This document shows positions 36,983 to 45,174 of a stretch of DNA of 64,000 nucleotides, in pieces (position 1 is the stretch's first letter; every line of letters starts with the position of its first letter). A model generated the notes under the pieces. It saw nothing but the letters and a program-made list of their open reading frames with translations, did no database searches and was not told the DNA's origin. The position numbers and the translations under genes were made by a program. Origin of the DNA: UBA2030 sp049969475 (GTDB lineage: Bacteria; Bacteroidota; Bacteroidia; Bacteroidales; TTA-H9); the NCBI GenBank assembly GCA_049969475.1, contig JBMFOU010000009.1, forward strand, positions 1 to 64,000, read 5' to 3'.

Positions 36983-37990
36983 ATGGAAAAACCACGTATC
37001 GTTTACATGGGTACACCCGAATTTGCGGTAGCCCCTTTACAGGCATTAATGGAAGCTGGCTATCCTGTTATTTCTGTCGTAACCGTGCCCGACAAACCTG
37101 CAGGCAGGGGACAGAAAATAACTCCCAGTGCCGTGAAAGCATTTGCCAAGCAAAATGACCTTCCGATTTTGCAACCTTTAAGCTTACGAGATAGGGAGTT
37201 TCTAAATCAACTGCATGCACTTCATCCAGACCTAATCATTGTGGTGGCTTTTAGAATCCTGCCCAGAGAGGTTTTTACCTCACCACCCCTGGGTACTTTT
37301 AATCTGCATGCCTCTTTGCTACCTGCTTACAGGGGTGCTGCTCCCATTCAGCGGGCTATTATGAATGGAGAAACCCAGACAGGCCTAACAACTTTTCTTC
37401 TTGATGAAGGGATCGATACTGGTAAAATATTATTCCAGCGGCCCCTGCAGATCGGCTCATCTGAAACTGCTGGTGAGCTTCACGATCGCATGATGCTGTA
37501 TAGTCCGGAAATTACCTTGGCCACGGTTGAGTTCCTTTGGAATGGAATTGTCCCTCAAAATTCTGATCTTAAATTGGTGAATGCCCATCAACCAGTGGAA
37601 GTCTCTAATCTTCCAACAGCCCCTAAAATTTTAAAGGATGATTGCCAGATACATTGGAATAATTCTACTATTCAAATTTACAATCAAATAAGAGGGCTCA
37701 GCCCATATCCTGCAGCTTTCACCATCATTCAAAACCAGGAAGGAATAACTTTGCAATTGAAGATTTTCAGCGCTGAAATGATTCAGCCGCACCAGGTAGA
37801 ATCATCTGGTCTCATTTCTCAGGAGGTTGCTCCCGGCACATTACTGACCGATAAAAGTAAATTGCTGATAATAAAAACTAAAGACGGATTTTTAAAAATT
37901 AATGAAGTACAGTTGCAAGGTAAAAAGCGATTATCCAGTGAAGAATTTTTGCGCGGCTTCAGAATGGAAACCCCTTGGCATGCATGTTGA
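36983..37990 (+). CDS. fmt: methionyl-tRNA formyltransferase
   Basis: This 335-residue cytoplasmic enzyme formylates initiator Met-tRNA with 10-formyl-THF. The ATG at 36983 is preferred to the GTG at 36977 because MEKPRIVYMGTPEFAVAPL fits the family N-terminus. The formyltransferase signature is complete: FNLHASLLPAYRGAAPIQRAI with the catalytic Asn-His and LLDEGIDTGKIL. The C-terminal OB-like domain (IRGLSPYPAAFTI, PGTLL) follows. The length is normal. It is monocistronic, with an upstream terminator. Confidence 0.95.
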   Translation: MEKPRIVYMGTPEFAVAPLQALMEAGYPVISVVTVPDKPAGRGQKITPSAVKAFAKQNDLPILQPLSLRDREFLNQLHALHPDLIIVVAFRILPREVFTSPPLGTFNLHASLLPAYRGAAPIQRAIMNGETQTGLTTFLLDEGIDTGKILFQRPLQIGSSETAGELHDRMMLYSPEITLATVEFLWNGIVPQNSDLKLVNAHQPVEVSNLPTAPKILKDDCQIHWNNSTIQIYNQIRGLSPYPAAFTIIQNQEGITLQLKIFSAEMIQPHQVESSGLISQEVAPGTLLTDKSKLLIIKTKDGFLKINEVQLQGKKRLSSEEFLRGFRMETPWHAC

Positions 37991-38203
37991 ATATAATATT
38001 TATCCAAATCATTGTTTTTGAGTAGATTATGTACAGATTCAAGAGAAAAGCCTTTTCATTACAATAAAAGTAATTCAAGTCAAGAGGGGGTAAAAAAGCC
38101 AATTATCAGACTTTCTTAGGTACATCGGGGAGGTAGGTTAATGAGAAAATTATTAACAAAATGCCTATTTTATTAACTTTTTTTCGCAAATCCCTTAGAA
38201 ACA

Positions 38204-38234
38204 CTTGCATTGGAAAACATATTATTTAAATTTG
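38204..38234 (+). promoter_or_regulatory. promoter of the HU gene
   Basis: TTGC at 38204-38207 and TAAATTTG at 38227-38234 are spaced 19 bp apart, close to TTTG-N19-TAnnTTTG. The ATG of the HU gene is 36 bp downstream of the -7 box. Confidence 0.55.
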
Positions 38235-38270
38235 CAATACCGTTGAATGTTAACTAAAACCTATCCAACA

Positions 38271-38543
38271 ATGAACAAAGCCGAGTTAATTAATGCAATT
38301 GCTGCCAACAGCGGACTGAGCAAGGCAGCTTCAAAAAAAGCCCTCGATGCTACCGTAGCAGCCATCACCGATGCGCTCAAAAAAGGTGAAAAAGTATCCC
38401 TGATTGGTTTCGGTACCTTTGGTGTAGCTAAACGCAGTGCCCGTACCGGCCGTAACCCCAAAACCCAACAGGTGATGCAGATTCCCGCAAAAGCTGTTGT
38501 AAAATTTAAACCCGGAAGTGAGCTTAGCAAGGTTGTTAAGTAA
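38271..38543 (+). CDS. HU-family DNA-binding protein
   Basis: This 90-residue nucleoid protein starts at the ATG at 38271 (MNKAELINAIAANSGLSKAA). The open frame reaches 38247, but that adds an untypical leader. HU features are GEKVSLIGFGTFGVAKRSAR and GRNPKTQQVMQIPAKAVVKF (the DNA-binding arm). It dimerises and bends DNA. It has its own promoter and a strong hairpin terminator and is convergent with recQ. Confidence 0.95.
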   Translation: MNKAELINAIAANSGLSKAASKKALDATVAAITDALKKGEKVSLIGFGTFGVAKRSARTGRNPKTQQVMQIPAKAVVKFKPGSELSKVVK

Positions 38544-38564
38544 TTCTTTCTGGTGATTGTGTTT

Positions 38565-38600
38565 GAGGCTGTCTGCTGCCAGACAGCCTCTTACTTTTTA
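38565..38600 (+). terminator. hairpin terminator between HU gene and recQ
   Basis: Arms GAGGCTGTCTG (38565-38575) and CAGACAGCCTC (38580-38590) pair perfectly with a 4-nt loop, followed by TTACTTTTT. It belongs to the recurrent GAGGCTG terminator family and could also serve recQ on the other strand. Confidence 0.8.
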
Positions 38601-38608
38601 TAATAAAG

Positions 38609-40531
38609 TCATGATTTCCAGACGAAAAGATCACCCTCTGTTTTTTCAATCTTACCGCTTTCCTGTAAAAACTCAATTACCTGCAAAACATCATTTTCAT
38701 CAACAGTCTCATTTAATTGCTCCAAAATCTGTCTCAGACTCAATGGCGAGGCTTTTAGAAGAGGTTTTATTTGTTCAAGAATTTGTTTGAATTCATAATC
38801 GCTGAGGTTTACTTTATTTCTCTTAACACAATAGTCGCAAAACCCGCAGCGTCGGCTTTCTTTTTCACCAAAATAGGCCAGCAGGAGCTGGCTGCGACAA
38901 TGCCTGTCGTCGGTAACATATTGCAGCATGGCCTCGAGACGTTGTCGGGCTGCTTCTTTTCGGAGTTTATAGGTTTCGGGCGAAAGAAAAAAAGAGCCAG
39001 GATCAATCCTCTCGCTTACAAAAGTTAACTGCGGCTTATTGGTTCGTGGAATATAGCTCAGAATCTCTATTTTATCAAGCTCTTTAAGCATGATTTCAAC
39101 ATCAGCCACACTCAGCCGCAGGGTAGCAGCAATATTTTCTTCGCTAATGCGACAATAATCGGTAAAAAGGCGTCCTCCATATAGGCGGGTAAGGGCTTTT
39201 ATAATGGCAGTGTATCGCTTGTTTTCTACCTGAAAACGGTAAATACCCTCGTTGTTGAGGCGGAAAACTATTTGAGAGGGTGTATCCACTGCATCAGAGA
39301 GGGCAATGTAACCGTCCTGTTCAAGTATTCGAAGCGCGTTATAGACGATTATTGGTTTTAGGTTGTATTCCGCTGCAAAATTGTTTAAATCGAAATCAAA
39401 AGATTTATCCTTACCAGCGCCAACAGCCAATTTGTAATAATTTCCCAGAGCTTTATAAATTTCACCGATAACCTTTGGCATTGGCCAGGAATTTTCGAAG
39501 TGTTCAGTGATTTCTTGAATATCGGTATCGTCGTAAAGCAGAATACCCCAAGCCCGCTGACCGTCGCGTCCTGCACGGCCGGCTTCCTGAAAGTAGGCCT
39601 CTGGCGAGTCGGGAATATCTACATGCACCACAAAGCGGACATCCGGTTTGTCGATCCCCATTCCGAACGCATTAGTGGCCACCATTACCCGCGCTTCACC
39701 ATTCATCCATCGCTTTTGTTGCAAGTCGCGTTCCGCAGGCGGAAGCCCGGCATGATACACTCCTGCTGTAATCCTGTTATTTATCAAAAACCGAGCAATC
39801 TCGGCCGCTCTTTTACGATTTCTCACATACACAATACCACTGCCTCCAAGTCGCCTGGCAATACTCAGCAAACGCCGGCCTTTATCGGGCTCCTTCTGCA
39901 CTACATAAATCAAATTGGGTCGGCCAAATGTTTTGCTAAATACATTGCCCTCTCTAAAGGCTAGTTTGTCCTGAATATCTTTTACCACCTGAGGCGTGGC
40001 CGTGGCTGTTAGAGCAATGAATGGTACATTTGGAAATTCATTTCTGATTTCGGCAATGCGCAGGTAGGGTGGCCGGAAATCGTATCCCCACTGCGAAATG
40101 CAATGTGCCTCGTCAACTGCCACCAGTGAAAGGTTCATATAAGGCAAACGGTGGCGAAACATGTCGGTAAGCAGGCGCTCGGGTGAGAGATACAGAAATT
40201 TTAGCTTTCCATAGGTGGCATTGTCCAATACGCGTTCAATCTGATAATGATTTAACCCCGAATAGACAGCCTCGGCGCTTATATTCTTCTTCTTGAGCGC
40301 TTCCACCTGGTCTTTCATAAGGGCAATAAGAGGAGAAACTACGATACACAAGCCAGGCAGAACCAGACCAGGCACCTGATAACAGATGCTCTTACCGCCC
40401 CCGGTGGGCAGCAAAGCCAAAGTGTCCTTGCCTTCCAAAACCGACAGGATAATCTCTTCCTGTAATGGCCTGAAAGTCTGGTGTCCGAAGTATTCCTTCA
40501 AAATCCTGTATATCTCAGGCCGTGTATCCAT
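38609..40531 (-). CDS. recQ: ATP-dependent DNA helicase RecQ
   Basis: This 640-residue helicase has RecQ motif 0 (FGHQTFRPLQEEII), Walker A LLPTGGGKSICYQVP, the DEAH box AVDEAHCISQWGYDFRPPY, and motifs V-VI (ATNAFGMGIDKPDVRFVVH, QEAGRAGRDGQ). The RQC region has the zinc Cys set CRSQLLLAYFGE and CGFCDYC. The C-terminal about 50 residues may be a short HRDC-like or winged-helix segment. It unwinds recombination intermediates. A -7 box TATTTTTG on the reverse strand lies at 40555-40562, divergent from lepB. Confidence 0.95.
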   Translation of the reverse strand: MDTRPEIYRILKEYFGHQTFRPLQEEIILSVLEGKDTLALLPTGGGKSICYQVPGLVLPGLCIVVSPLIALMKDQVEALKKKNISAEAVYSGLNHYQIERVLDNATYGKLKFLYLSPERLLTDMFRHRLPYMNLSLVAVDEAHCISQWGYDFRPPYLRIAEIRNEFPNVPFIALTATATPQVVKDIQDKLAFREGNVFSKTFGRPNLIYVVQKEPDKGRRLLSIARRLGGSGIVYVRNRKRAAEIARFLINNRITAGVYHAGLPPAERDLQQKRWMNGEARVMVATNAFGMGIDKPDVRFVVHVDIPDSPEAYFQEAGRAGRDGQRAWGILLYDDTDIQEITEHFENSWPMPKVIGEIYKALGNYYKLAVGAGKDKSFDFDLNNFAAEYNLKPIIVYNALRILEQDGYIALSDAVDTPSQIVFRLNNEGIYRFQVENKRYTAIIKALTRLYGGRLFTDYCRISEENIAATLRLSVADVEIMLKELDKIEILSYIPRTNKPQLTFVSERIDPGSFFLSPETYKLRKEAARQRLEAMLQYVTDDRHCRSQLLLAYFGEKESRRCGFCDYCVKRNKVNLSDYEFKQILEQIKPLLKASPLSLRQILEQLNETVDENDVLQVIEFLQESGKIEKTEGDLFVWKS

Positions 40532-40600
40532 AGATTACTGGTTTTTCCCATTTCCAAAAATATTAAACTTTGCATCAATTTCGGTGTAACTTCCTTTGTT

Positions 40601-40608
40601 TACCTTTG
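40601..40608 (+). promoter_or_regulatory. -7 box of lepB
   Basis: TACCTTTG matches TAnnTTTG and lies 18 bp before the ATG at 40627. It makes the longer frame start at 40570 impossible, since that would lie upstream of the promoter. Confidence 0.6.
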
Positions 40609-40626
40609 TCAAAACAAATAAAAACG

Positions 40627-42171
40627 ATGGATCCATTAGTTTACATTCTGTTTGTTTTCACCTTTTTCCCCGCCGTGCTCTGGACTATATTCAGAGACAA
40701 CGGTATTGCGCCTTACAAAACTTTGATTCCTTTTTATAATTACTATCTATGGAATAAGCTGATTGGGAAACCGTTGTATTGGTATCTGCTGCTCTTCATG
40801 CCATTTATCAACGTATTCATGGTATTTCTCATGATTGTTGAAATGGCCAAATGCTATCAAAAGTACGATTTGGGTCCTCAGGCGCTGGCCGTACTGGTTC
40901 CAGTGGTTTATCTGCCCTATCTCGGAGCCTCTCCCAACGAGAAATATCTAAATCCTGCTCAAAGACCGGTTATTAAAAAGAGTAGTCTGCGCGAGTGGGT
41001 GGATGCCATCATTTTCGCAGTTGTGGCTGCTACTATTATCCGTATGTTCCTTTTCGAGGCATATACCATTCCAACCTCCTCCATGGAAAAATCTTTGCTT
41101 GTGGGCGATTATCTTTTTGTAAGTAAAATTGCCTATGGGCCTAAAATACCGAACACGCCCTTGTCGTTTCCTTTTGTTCATCATACTCTTCCTCTTACAA
41201 AATATACCAAGTCGTTTGTGGAATGGATCAAGCTGCCCTATTACCGTTTTCCAGGCCTGGGGAAGGTGAAACGTAACGACCCGGTGGTTTTCAATTACCC
41301 CAGTGGCGACACAGTGATTTTGGAACGACAGAATGAGGATTACTATCGGGTAGTACGCATGGCTGAACAGGAAGCTCAGTATCGCTTCGGTTCTCGTTAC
41401 TATCCTGGAATGGGGCGTAAAATGATTTGGGAACAATATCACGTGACCTCGCGGCCGGTCGACAAGCGTGAAAATTACATCAAACGTTGTGTGGCATTGC
41501 CCGGCGATACCTTGCAGATTATTGATCAACAGGTATATATCAATGGTAAACCTGGTTTTAACCCGCCTCAGATGCAGTTTACCTATCGCATCCTTACCCA
41601 AGGAAGACCTTTAAGCAAACGGGTACTCGATAAAATCGGAGTTTCGGCCGAAGATGCTGAAATGTACAGTGCCTATGGCATTTTACCTTTGACAGATGGT
41701 ATGGTGAAAGAACTGAAGAGTGTGCCGGGAGTTTTGAAAGTAGAGAGAAACCTAATGCCTGCCGGCATGTGGTCGCCTGATATCTTCCCCTTCGACTCTG
41801 CCTATCGTTGGAATATTGACAATTTCGGCCCCCTATATATCCCTAAAGCCGGCGATGTGGTGAGTATTACCCCCGAAACCCTTCCTCTTTACCGTCGCAT
41901 TATTGAAGTTTACGAAGGAAATAAGTTGGAAACCAAAGGAAAGGATATTTTTATTAATGGTGCCAAATCCGATACTTATACTTTAAAACAGGATTATTAC
42001 TGGATGATGGGCGACAACCGGCACAATTCGGCCGACTCGCGCTACTGGGGCTTCGTTCCTGAAGACCATATTGTGGGTAAGGCGGTTTTCGTTTGGCTCT
42101 CGCTCGATAAGGACAAAACCCTGAGCGAAGGTAAAATCCGCTGGAATAAAATGTTCAGAATACCAAAATAA
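40627..42171 (+). CDS. lepB: signal peptidase I, long Bacteroidota form
   Basis: This 514-residue membrane protease removes signal peptides. The ATG at 40627 is chosen because of the -7 box just upstream. The N-terminal about 110 residues hold extra transmembrane helices (PLVYILFVFTFFPAVLWTIF, WYLLLFMPFINVFMVFLMIV). The S26 catalytic region has PTSSMEKSLLVGDYLFVSK (Ser near 150), KRCVALPGD (Lys near 285) and GDNRHNSADSRYWGFVP near the end. A long insert between the Lys motif and the last box is usual in the phylum. Confidence 0.93.
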   Translation: MDPLVYILFVFTFFPAVLWTIFRDNGIAPYKTLIPFYNYYLWNKLIGKPLYWYLLLFMPFINVFMVFLMIVEMAKCYQKYDLGPQALAVLVPVVYLPYLGASPNEKYLNPAQRPVIKKSSLREWVDAIIFAVVAATIIRMFLFEAYTIPTSSMEKSLLVGDYLFVSKIAYGPKIPNTPLSFPFVHHTLPLTKYTKSFVEWIKLPYYRFPGLGKVKRNDPVVFNYPSGDTVILERQNEDYYRVVRMAEQEAQYRFGSRYYPGMGRKMIWEQYHVTSRPVDKRENYIKRCVALPGDTLQIIDQQVYINGKPGFNPPQMQFTYRILTQGRPLSKRVLDKIGVSAEDAEMYSAYGILPLTDGMVKELKSVPGVLKVERNLMPAGMWSPDIFPFDSAYRWNIDNFGPLYIPKAGDVVSITPETLPLYRRIIEVYEGNKLETKGKDIFINGAKSDTYTLKQDYYWMMGDNRHNSADSRYWGFVPEDHIVGKAVFVWLSLDKDKTLSEGKIRWNKMFRIPK

Positions 42172-42253
42172 ACCATCTGACTGTCCCACAAAGTTTTGGG
42201 TGGGTCTGATTTATCAGCGCGTTTAAAAAGAAAATAAAGACTCTACTAAAATC

Positions 42254-42294
42254 AAAGAGGCTGTCTCAAAATTCTGGGGCAGCCTCTTTTTACA
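42254..42294 (+). terminator. terminator of lepB
   Basis: Arms AAAGAGGCTG (42254-42263) and CAGCCTCTTT (42280-42289) pair perfectly, and TTTTT follows. The loop side continues TCTCAAAA, so the left half reads GAGGCTGTCTCAAAA, identical to the reverse-strand rny terminator. Confidence 0.8.
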
Positions 42295-42621
42295 TAGGGC
42301 TTTCACCCCGGCCTGAGGTTAGACCCGAATGCATCCATTGAATTACAATGATTGCAACGCTTGAGCCCTAGAATTCCCGGGTACCATTTATTCAGTCGGC
42401 TTTAAGCTTGAGCATTTGGCATTACCTGCTCAAAAAATTAATGGTAATTGTATGAAAACAAATAGATTAACGCCCTTCTGAGAATTTAACCCCACATTTC
42501 AATCCAATGGTTCGAGAAAATTCGTTGGTTTCGATTAATTCCTGGTTCATGTAAGCGATTAAGGAATTATTGCTGTTCAATTTAGCTTTCATTAACATGC
42601 TATTGAAAAAAACTCAGAGGA
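42295..42621. other. gene-poor spacer between convergent lepB and rny
   Basis: Between the two terminators nothing convincing is encoded. The best reading is a 43-residue frame on the reverse strand (42467-42598, beginning MLMKAKLNSNNSLIAYMNQ), without recognisable homology. The whole stretch is bounded by a perfect 15-bp inverted repeat (42257-42271 and 42647-42661), which is explained either by two terminators of one family or by ends of a decayed small element. Confidence 0.4.
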
Positions 42622-42661
42622 CAACAAAAAATGAAGCTGCCTCGACTTTTGAGACAGCCTC
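42622..42661 (-). terminator. terminator of rny
   Basis: On the reverse strand GAGGCTGTCTC (42661-42651) pairs with GAGGCAGCTTC (42643-42633) through an 11-bp stem containing two G-T pairs, followed by ATTTTTTG. It starts 36 bp after the rny stop. Confidence 0.75.
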
Positions 42662-42696
42662 CAATTAAATGGAAATAAATCTTCAGGTTAGAAGTA

Positions 42697-44244
42697 CTAC
42701 TTAGCAAAGCTAATAGCCCTGGTTTCTCTGATAACTGTAATTTTAATCTGGCCTGGATAGGTCATTTCTTCCTGAATCTTTTTCGATAGTTCGTAAGAGA
42801 TACGACTGGCATCGTTGTCGCTAACCTTATCGGCACCTACGATTACACGCAACTCACGACCGGCTTGAATGGCAAAGGTTTTAACCACACCGGGATAGGA
42901 GAGAGCCATTTCTTCGAGTTTGTGCAGACGTTGCATGTAAGCTTCTACCACCTCGCGGCGGGCCCCCGGTCGGGCACCCGAAATGGCGTCGCATACCTGC
43001 ACGATGGGTGCCAAAAGTGTAGTCATCTCCACCTCTTCGTGGTGAGAACCAATGGCATTGCAAACATCGGGCTTTTCTTTATACTTTTCTGCCAGGGTCA
43101 TTCCCAACAAGGCATGGGGGAGATCCGATTCGTTGTCGGCAACTTTGCCAATATCGTGTAGTAGACCAGCCCGCTTGGCCTTTTTAGGATTGAGGCCTAG
43201 TTCGGCGGCCATGTTGGCACACAGCCGGGCCACTTCTTTGGAGTGGTGAAGGAGATTTTGCCCATACGATGAACGGTACTTCATCTTGCCTACAAGCCTG
43301 ATCAGTTCAGGATGCATTCCGTGAATGCCCAGCTCCATGACCGTACGCTTTCCGGTTTCAATGATTTCCTGTTCGATTTGTTTTTCTGTTTTGGTAACTA
43401 CCTCTTCAATGCGGGCGGGGTGAATACGGCCGTCAGTTACCAGTTTTTGCAGGGAAAGACGTGCTATTTCCCTTCGTATGGGATCGAAGCTGGAGAGAAG
43501 GATAGCATCGGGCGTGTCGTCGATGATAATCTCTACGCCTGTAAGAGACTCCAATGCACGTATATTGCGCCCTTCGCGACCAATGATGCGGCCTTTGATT
43601 TCTTCGCTTTCGATATTGAAAACCGAAACCGAATTTTCGATGGCATGCTCCACGGCTGTGCGCTGAATGGTCTCAACCACAATTTTTCGGGCTTCGTTCT
43701 GCGCTGTAATCTTAGCCTCGTCCATAATATCTCGCACGAAAGCCATAGCTTCATTGCTTGCTTCTTCCCTGATGGTTTCTATGAGCTGGTTTTTGGCTTC
43801 TTCCTGAGTCATGCCAGATATTCTCTCGAGCATTTCAGTTTTTTCGCGAAGCGCTTTTTCAAGCTCTTTCTCTTTTCTTTCCATTTCTTCCATCTGGGTG
43901 TTGAGCGTGATACGCATCACTTCTGCTTCTTTGAGCTTTTTCTGCAATTCTTCGCTGCGCTGATTGAGTTGTTGCTCGCGTTGCTTAAGTTTGGTTTCCA
44001 AACGCAGCAAGTTGTTGTTTTTTTCGTTAATTTCCTGCTCGTTGACCAGTTTGAGTTGTAATATTTCCTCACGGGCCTGAGAGAGCTTTTCTTTACGCAG
44101 AATTTCTGCTTTTTCTTCTGCATCGCGCAAAATCAGGTTACTGGCTGATTGCGCATTTTTCTTGATAAAGATAGCCGTAATGGCGCTGGCAATTGCCGCG
44201 GCAGCAAGAATCAGAATCAAGGACAGTATTACATTCATAGTCAA
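42697..44244 (-). CDS. rny: ribonuclease Y
   Basis: This 515-residue membrane-anchored endoribonuclease initiates mRNA decay. It has an N-terminal transmembrane helix (LSLILILAAAAIASAITAIF), a long coiled coil (about 35-200), a KH domain (GRIIGREGRNIRALESLTGVEIIIDD) and an HD domain (LLHDIGKVADNESDLPHALLG, with NLLHHSKEVA before it). All expected motifs and the length are normal. It is transcribed in the same direction as the 6S RNA and zapA and ends at a hairpin terminator convergent with lepB. Confidence 0.97.
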   Translation of the reverse strand: MTMNVILSLILILAAAAIASAITAIFIKKNAQSASNLILRDAEEKAEILRKEKLSQAREEILQLKLVNEQEINEKNNNLLRLETKLKQREQQLNQRSEELQKKLKEAEVMRITLNTQMEEMERKEKELEKALREKTEMLERISGMTQEEAKNQLIETIREEASNEAMAFVRDIMDEAKITAQNEARKIVVETIQRTAVEHAIENSVSVFNIESEEIKGRIIGREGRNIRALESLTGVEIIIDDTPDAILLSSFDPIRREIARLSLQKLVTDGRIHPARIEEVVTKTEKQIEQEIIETGKRTVMELGIHGMHPELIRLVGKMKYRSSYGQNLLHHSKEVARLCANMAAELGLNPKKAKRAGLLHDIGKVADNESDLPHALLGMTLAEKYKEKPDVCNAIGSHHEEVEMTTLLAPIVQVCDAISGARPGARREVVEAYMQRLHKLEEMALSYPGVVKTFAIQAGRELRVIVGADKVSDNDASRISYELSKKIQEEMTYPGQIKITVIRETRAISFAK

Positions 44245-44265
44245 TAAGTTTTTAGTAGGGAAAAG

Positions 44266-44461
44266 AAAAAACCCGCGGACAATCCTGAAGTGTTGAAACC
44301 CCTGAAGTACAGGTTTAGGGTTGCCCTGTATGCCTCAGTCTTCCACCGTCTCCGCCATGCGAAGACCCTGCAAGCAGGGTGTGGCCTGACTTCAGCAACA
44401 GTGAGACTCCCCTGAAGTGATTACTGTTGAGTTTGCAAACTTGATGAATTGCCGCGGGCTG
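44266..44461 (-). ncRNA. ssrS: probable 6S RNA
   Basis: The 220-bp space between zapA and rny encodes a structured RNA on the reverse strand of about 196 nt. Its 5' end CAGCCCGCGGCAAT pairs with its 3' end ATTGTCCGCGGG in a long closing stem, which is followed by six T like an intrinsic terminator. Internally, two related segments (CACTTCAGGGGAGTC and GTACTTCAGGGGTTT) flank the middle, consistent with the long rod with central bulge of 6S RNA. 6S RNA mimics an open promoter and sequesters RNA polymerase. Location next to zapA is the classical 6S context. Exact ends are estimates. Confidence 0.75.
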
Positions 44462-44487
44462 TTTTTTATGCCGGTGTCAAAGAACGT

Positions 44488-44772
44488 TCAGATGTAAGGG
44501 TCTATGAGTTGCTCAAGGGCCTGTATCCGTTGATTGAGTAATTGTTCGTCATGCAAGGCAGTGCGTCTTTCTGTTTCTGACCTTACGGCCATTTCTAAGG
44601 AAACCATAGCCAGCAAGTCCTGATAATCAGTATAAAAATACATTTCCGTGTATCGCTTCAACTGCTGGTTAACTTCAAGTGCTGCTTTTCTTACGAGTTC
44701 TTCTTCCTCCTTTTTTACTGTTAGCCGATAGTTTCTATCTGCAAGGGTGATGGTTATGGTAATCTCATTCAT
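44488..44772 (-). CDS. zapA: cell division protein ZapA
   Basis: This 94-residue protein has the ZapA fold: N-terminal beta strands (ITITLADRNYRLTVKKEEEELVRK) followed by a long coiled coil (LLAMVSLEMAVRSETERRTA to the C-terminus). ZapA bundles FtsZ filaments at midcell. It lies 23 bp after the coiled-coil gene at 44796-45101 on the same strand and immediately before the probable 6S RNA, an arrangement conserved in many bacteria. Confidence 0.88.
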   Translation of the reverse strand: MNEITITITLADRNYRLTVKKEEEELVRKAALEVNQQLKRYTEMYFYTDYQDLLAMVSLEMAVRSETERRTALHDEQLLNQRIQALEQLIDPYI

Positions 44773-44795
44773 AAGAAAGAATGCCGTGCGAACAT

Positions 44796-45101
44796 TTACT
44801 CAAGGTCAGGCTGGCTCAATAAACCAATGCATCTGTCAATGTCCCGCACAATTCGTTCAATTTGGGTTTTGACTTCTGCTTTTTCCTTTCCCTGAGTTAA
44901 TAATTGGGTTAGGGTTTGGGTTTTATGGGTTTCGTTCACCTGGCTGAGCGCTCCCTCCAGTTTTTGAACCTCCTCCCTCAATGCCCGGTTTTCGGCTTCG
45001 AGTTCCCCAAGCCTTTGGTGCATCTCTTGAAAGCGACTGATAAGGTGGGCAATTTTGCCTCCAAGGCGGTCCACGTTATTCAGTACCTCTGGTTCAGCCA
45101 T
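44796..45101 (-). CDS. ZapB-like coiled-coil protein
   Basis: This 101-residue protein is almost entirely coiled coil (HLISRFQEMHQRLGELEAEN, ALREEVQKLEGALSQV). The ATG at 45101 is chosen over an upstream TTG. A -7 box at 45136-45143 gives a leader of about 28 nt. Its position directly upstream of zapA suggests a division partner comparable to ZapB, but no sequence motif proves this. Confidence 0.6.
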   Translation of the reverse strand: MAEPEVLNNVDRLGGKIAHLISRFQEMHQRLGELEAENRALREEVQKLEGALSQVNETHKTQTLTQLLTQGKEKAEVKTQIERIVRDIDRCIGLLSQPDLE

Positions 45102-45135
45102 CCGGGGGAGTATTTTCAACTTGATGAACGATTTG

Positions 45136-45143
45136 CAAAGATA
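45136..45143 (-). promoter_or_regulatory. -7 box of the zapB-like/zapA transcript
   Basis: The reverse strand reads TATCTTTG, matching TAnnTTTG, in the 73-bp space after trmD. It implies a start separate from trmD. Confidence 0.55.
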
Positions 45144-45174
45144 CTATAAAAAAGTTAAAAAAGCACATCTAAGT

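Noticed and set aside
40948..41601. 217-residue open frame on the - strand opposite lepB
   Set aside because: It is the complement of a conserved lepB region, with no recognisable domain and no promoter.
42120..42140. copy of the GAGCGAAG palindromic repeat at the end of lepB
   Set aside because: CCTGAGCGAAGG occurs within conserved lepB coding sequence without hairpin arms, so it is probably coincidental.
43312..44061. 249-residue open frame on the + strand opposite rny
   Set aside because: It is rich in Phe/Leu/Cys as expected for the complement of a charged coiled coil, has no promoter, and rny on the other strand is unquestionable.
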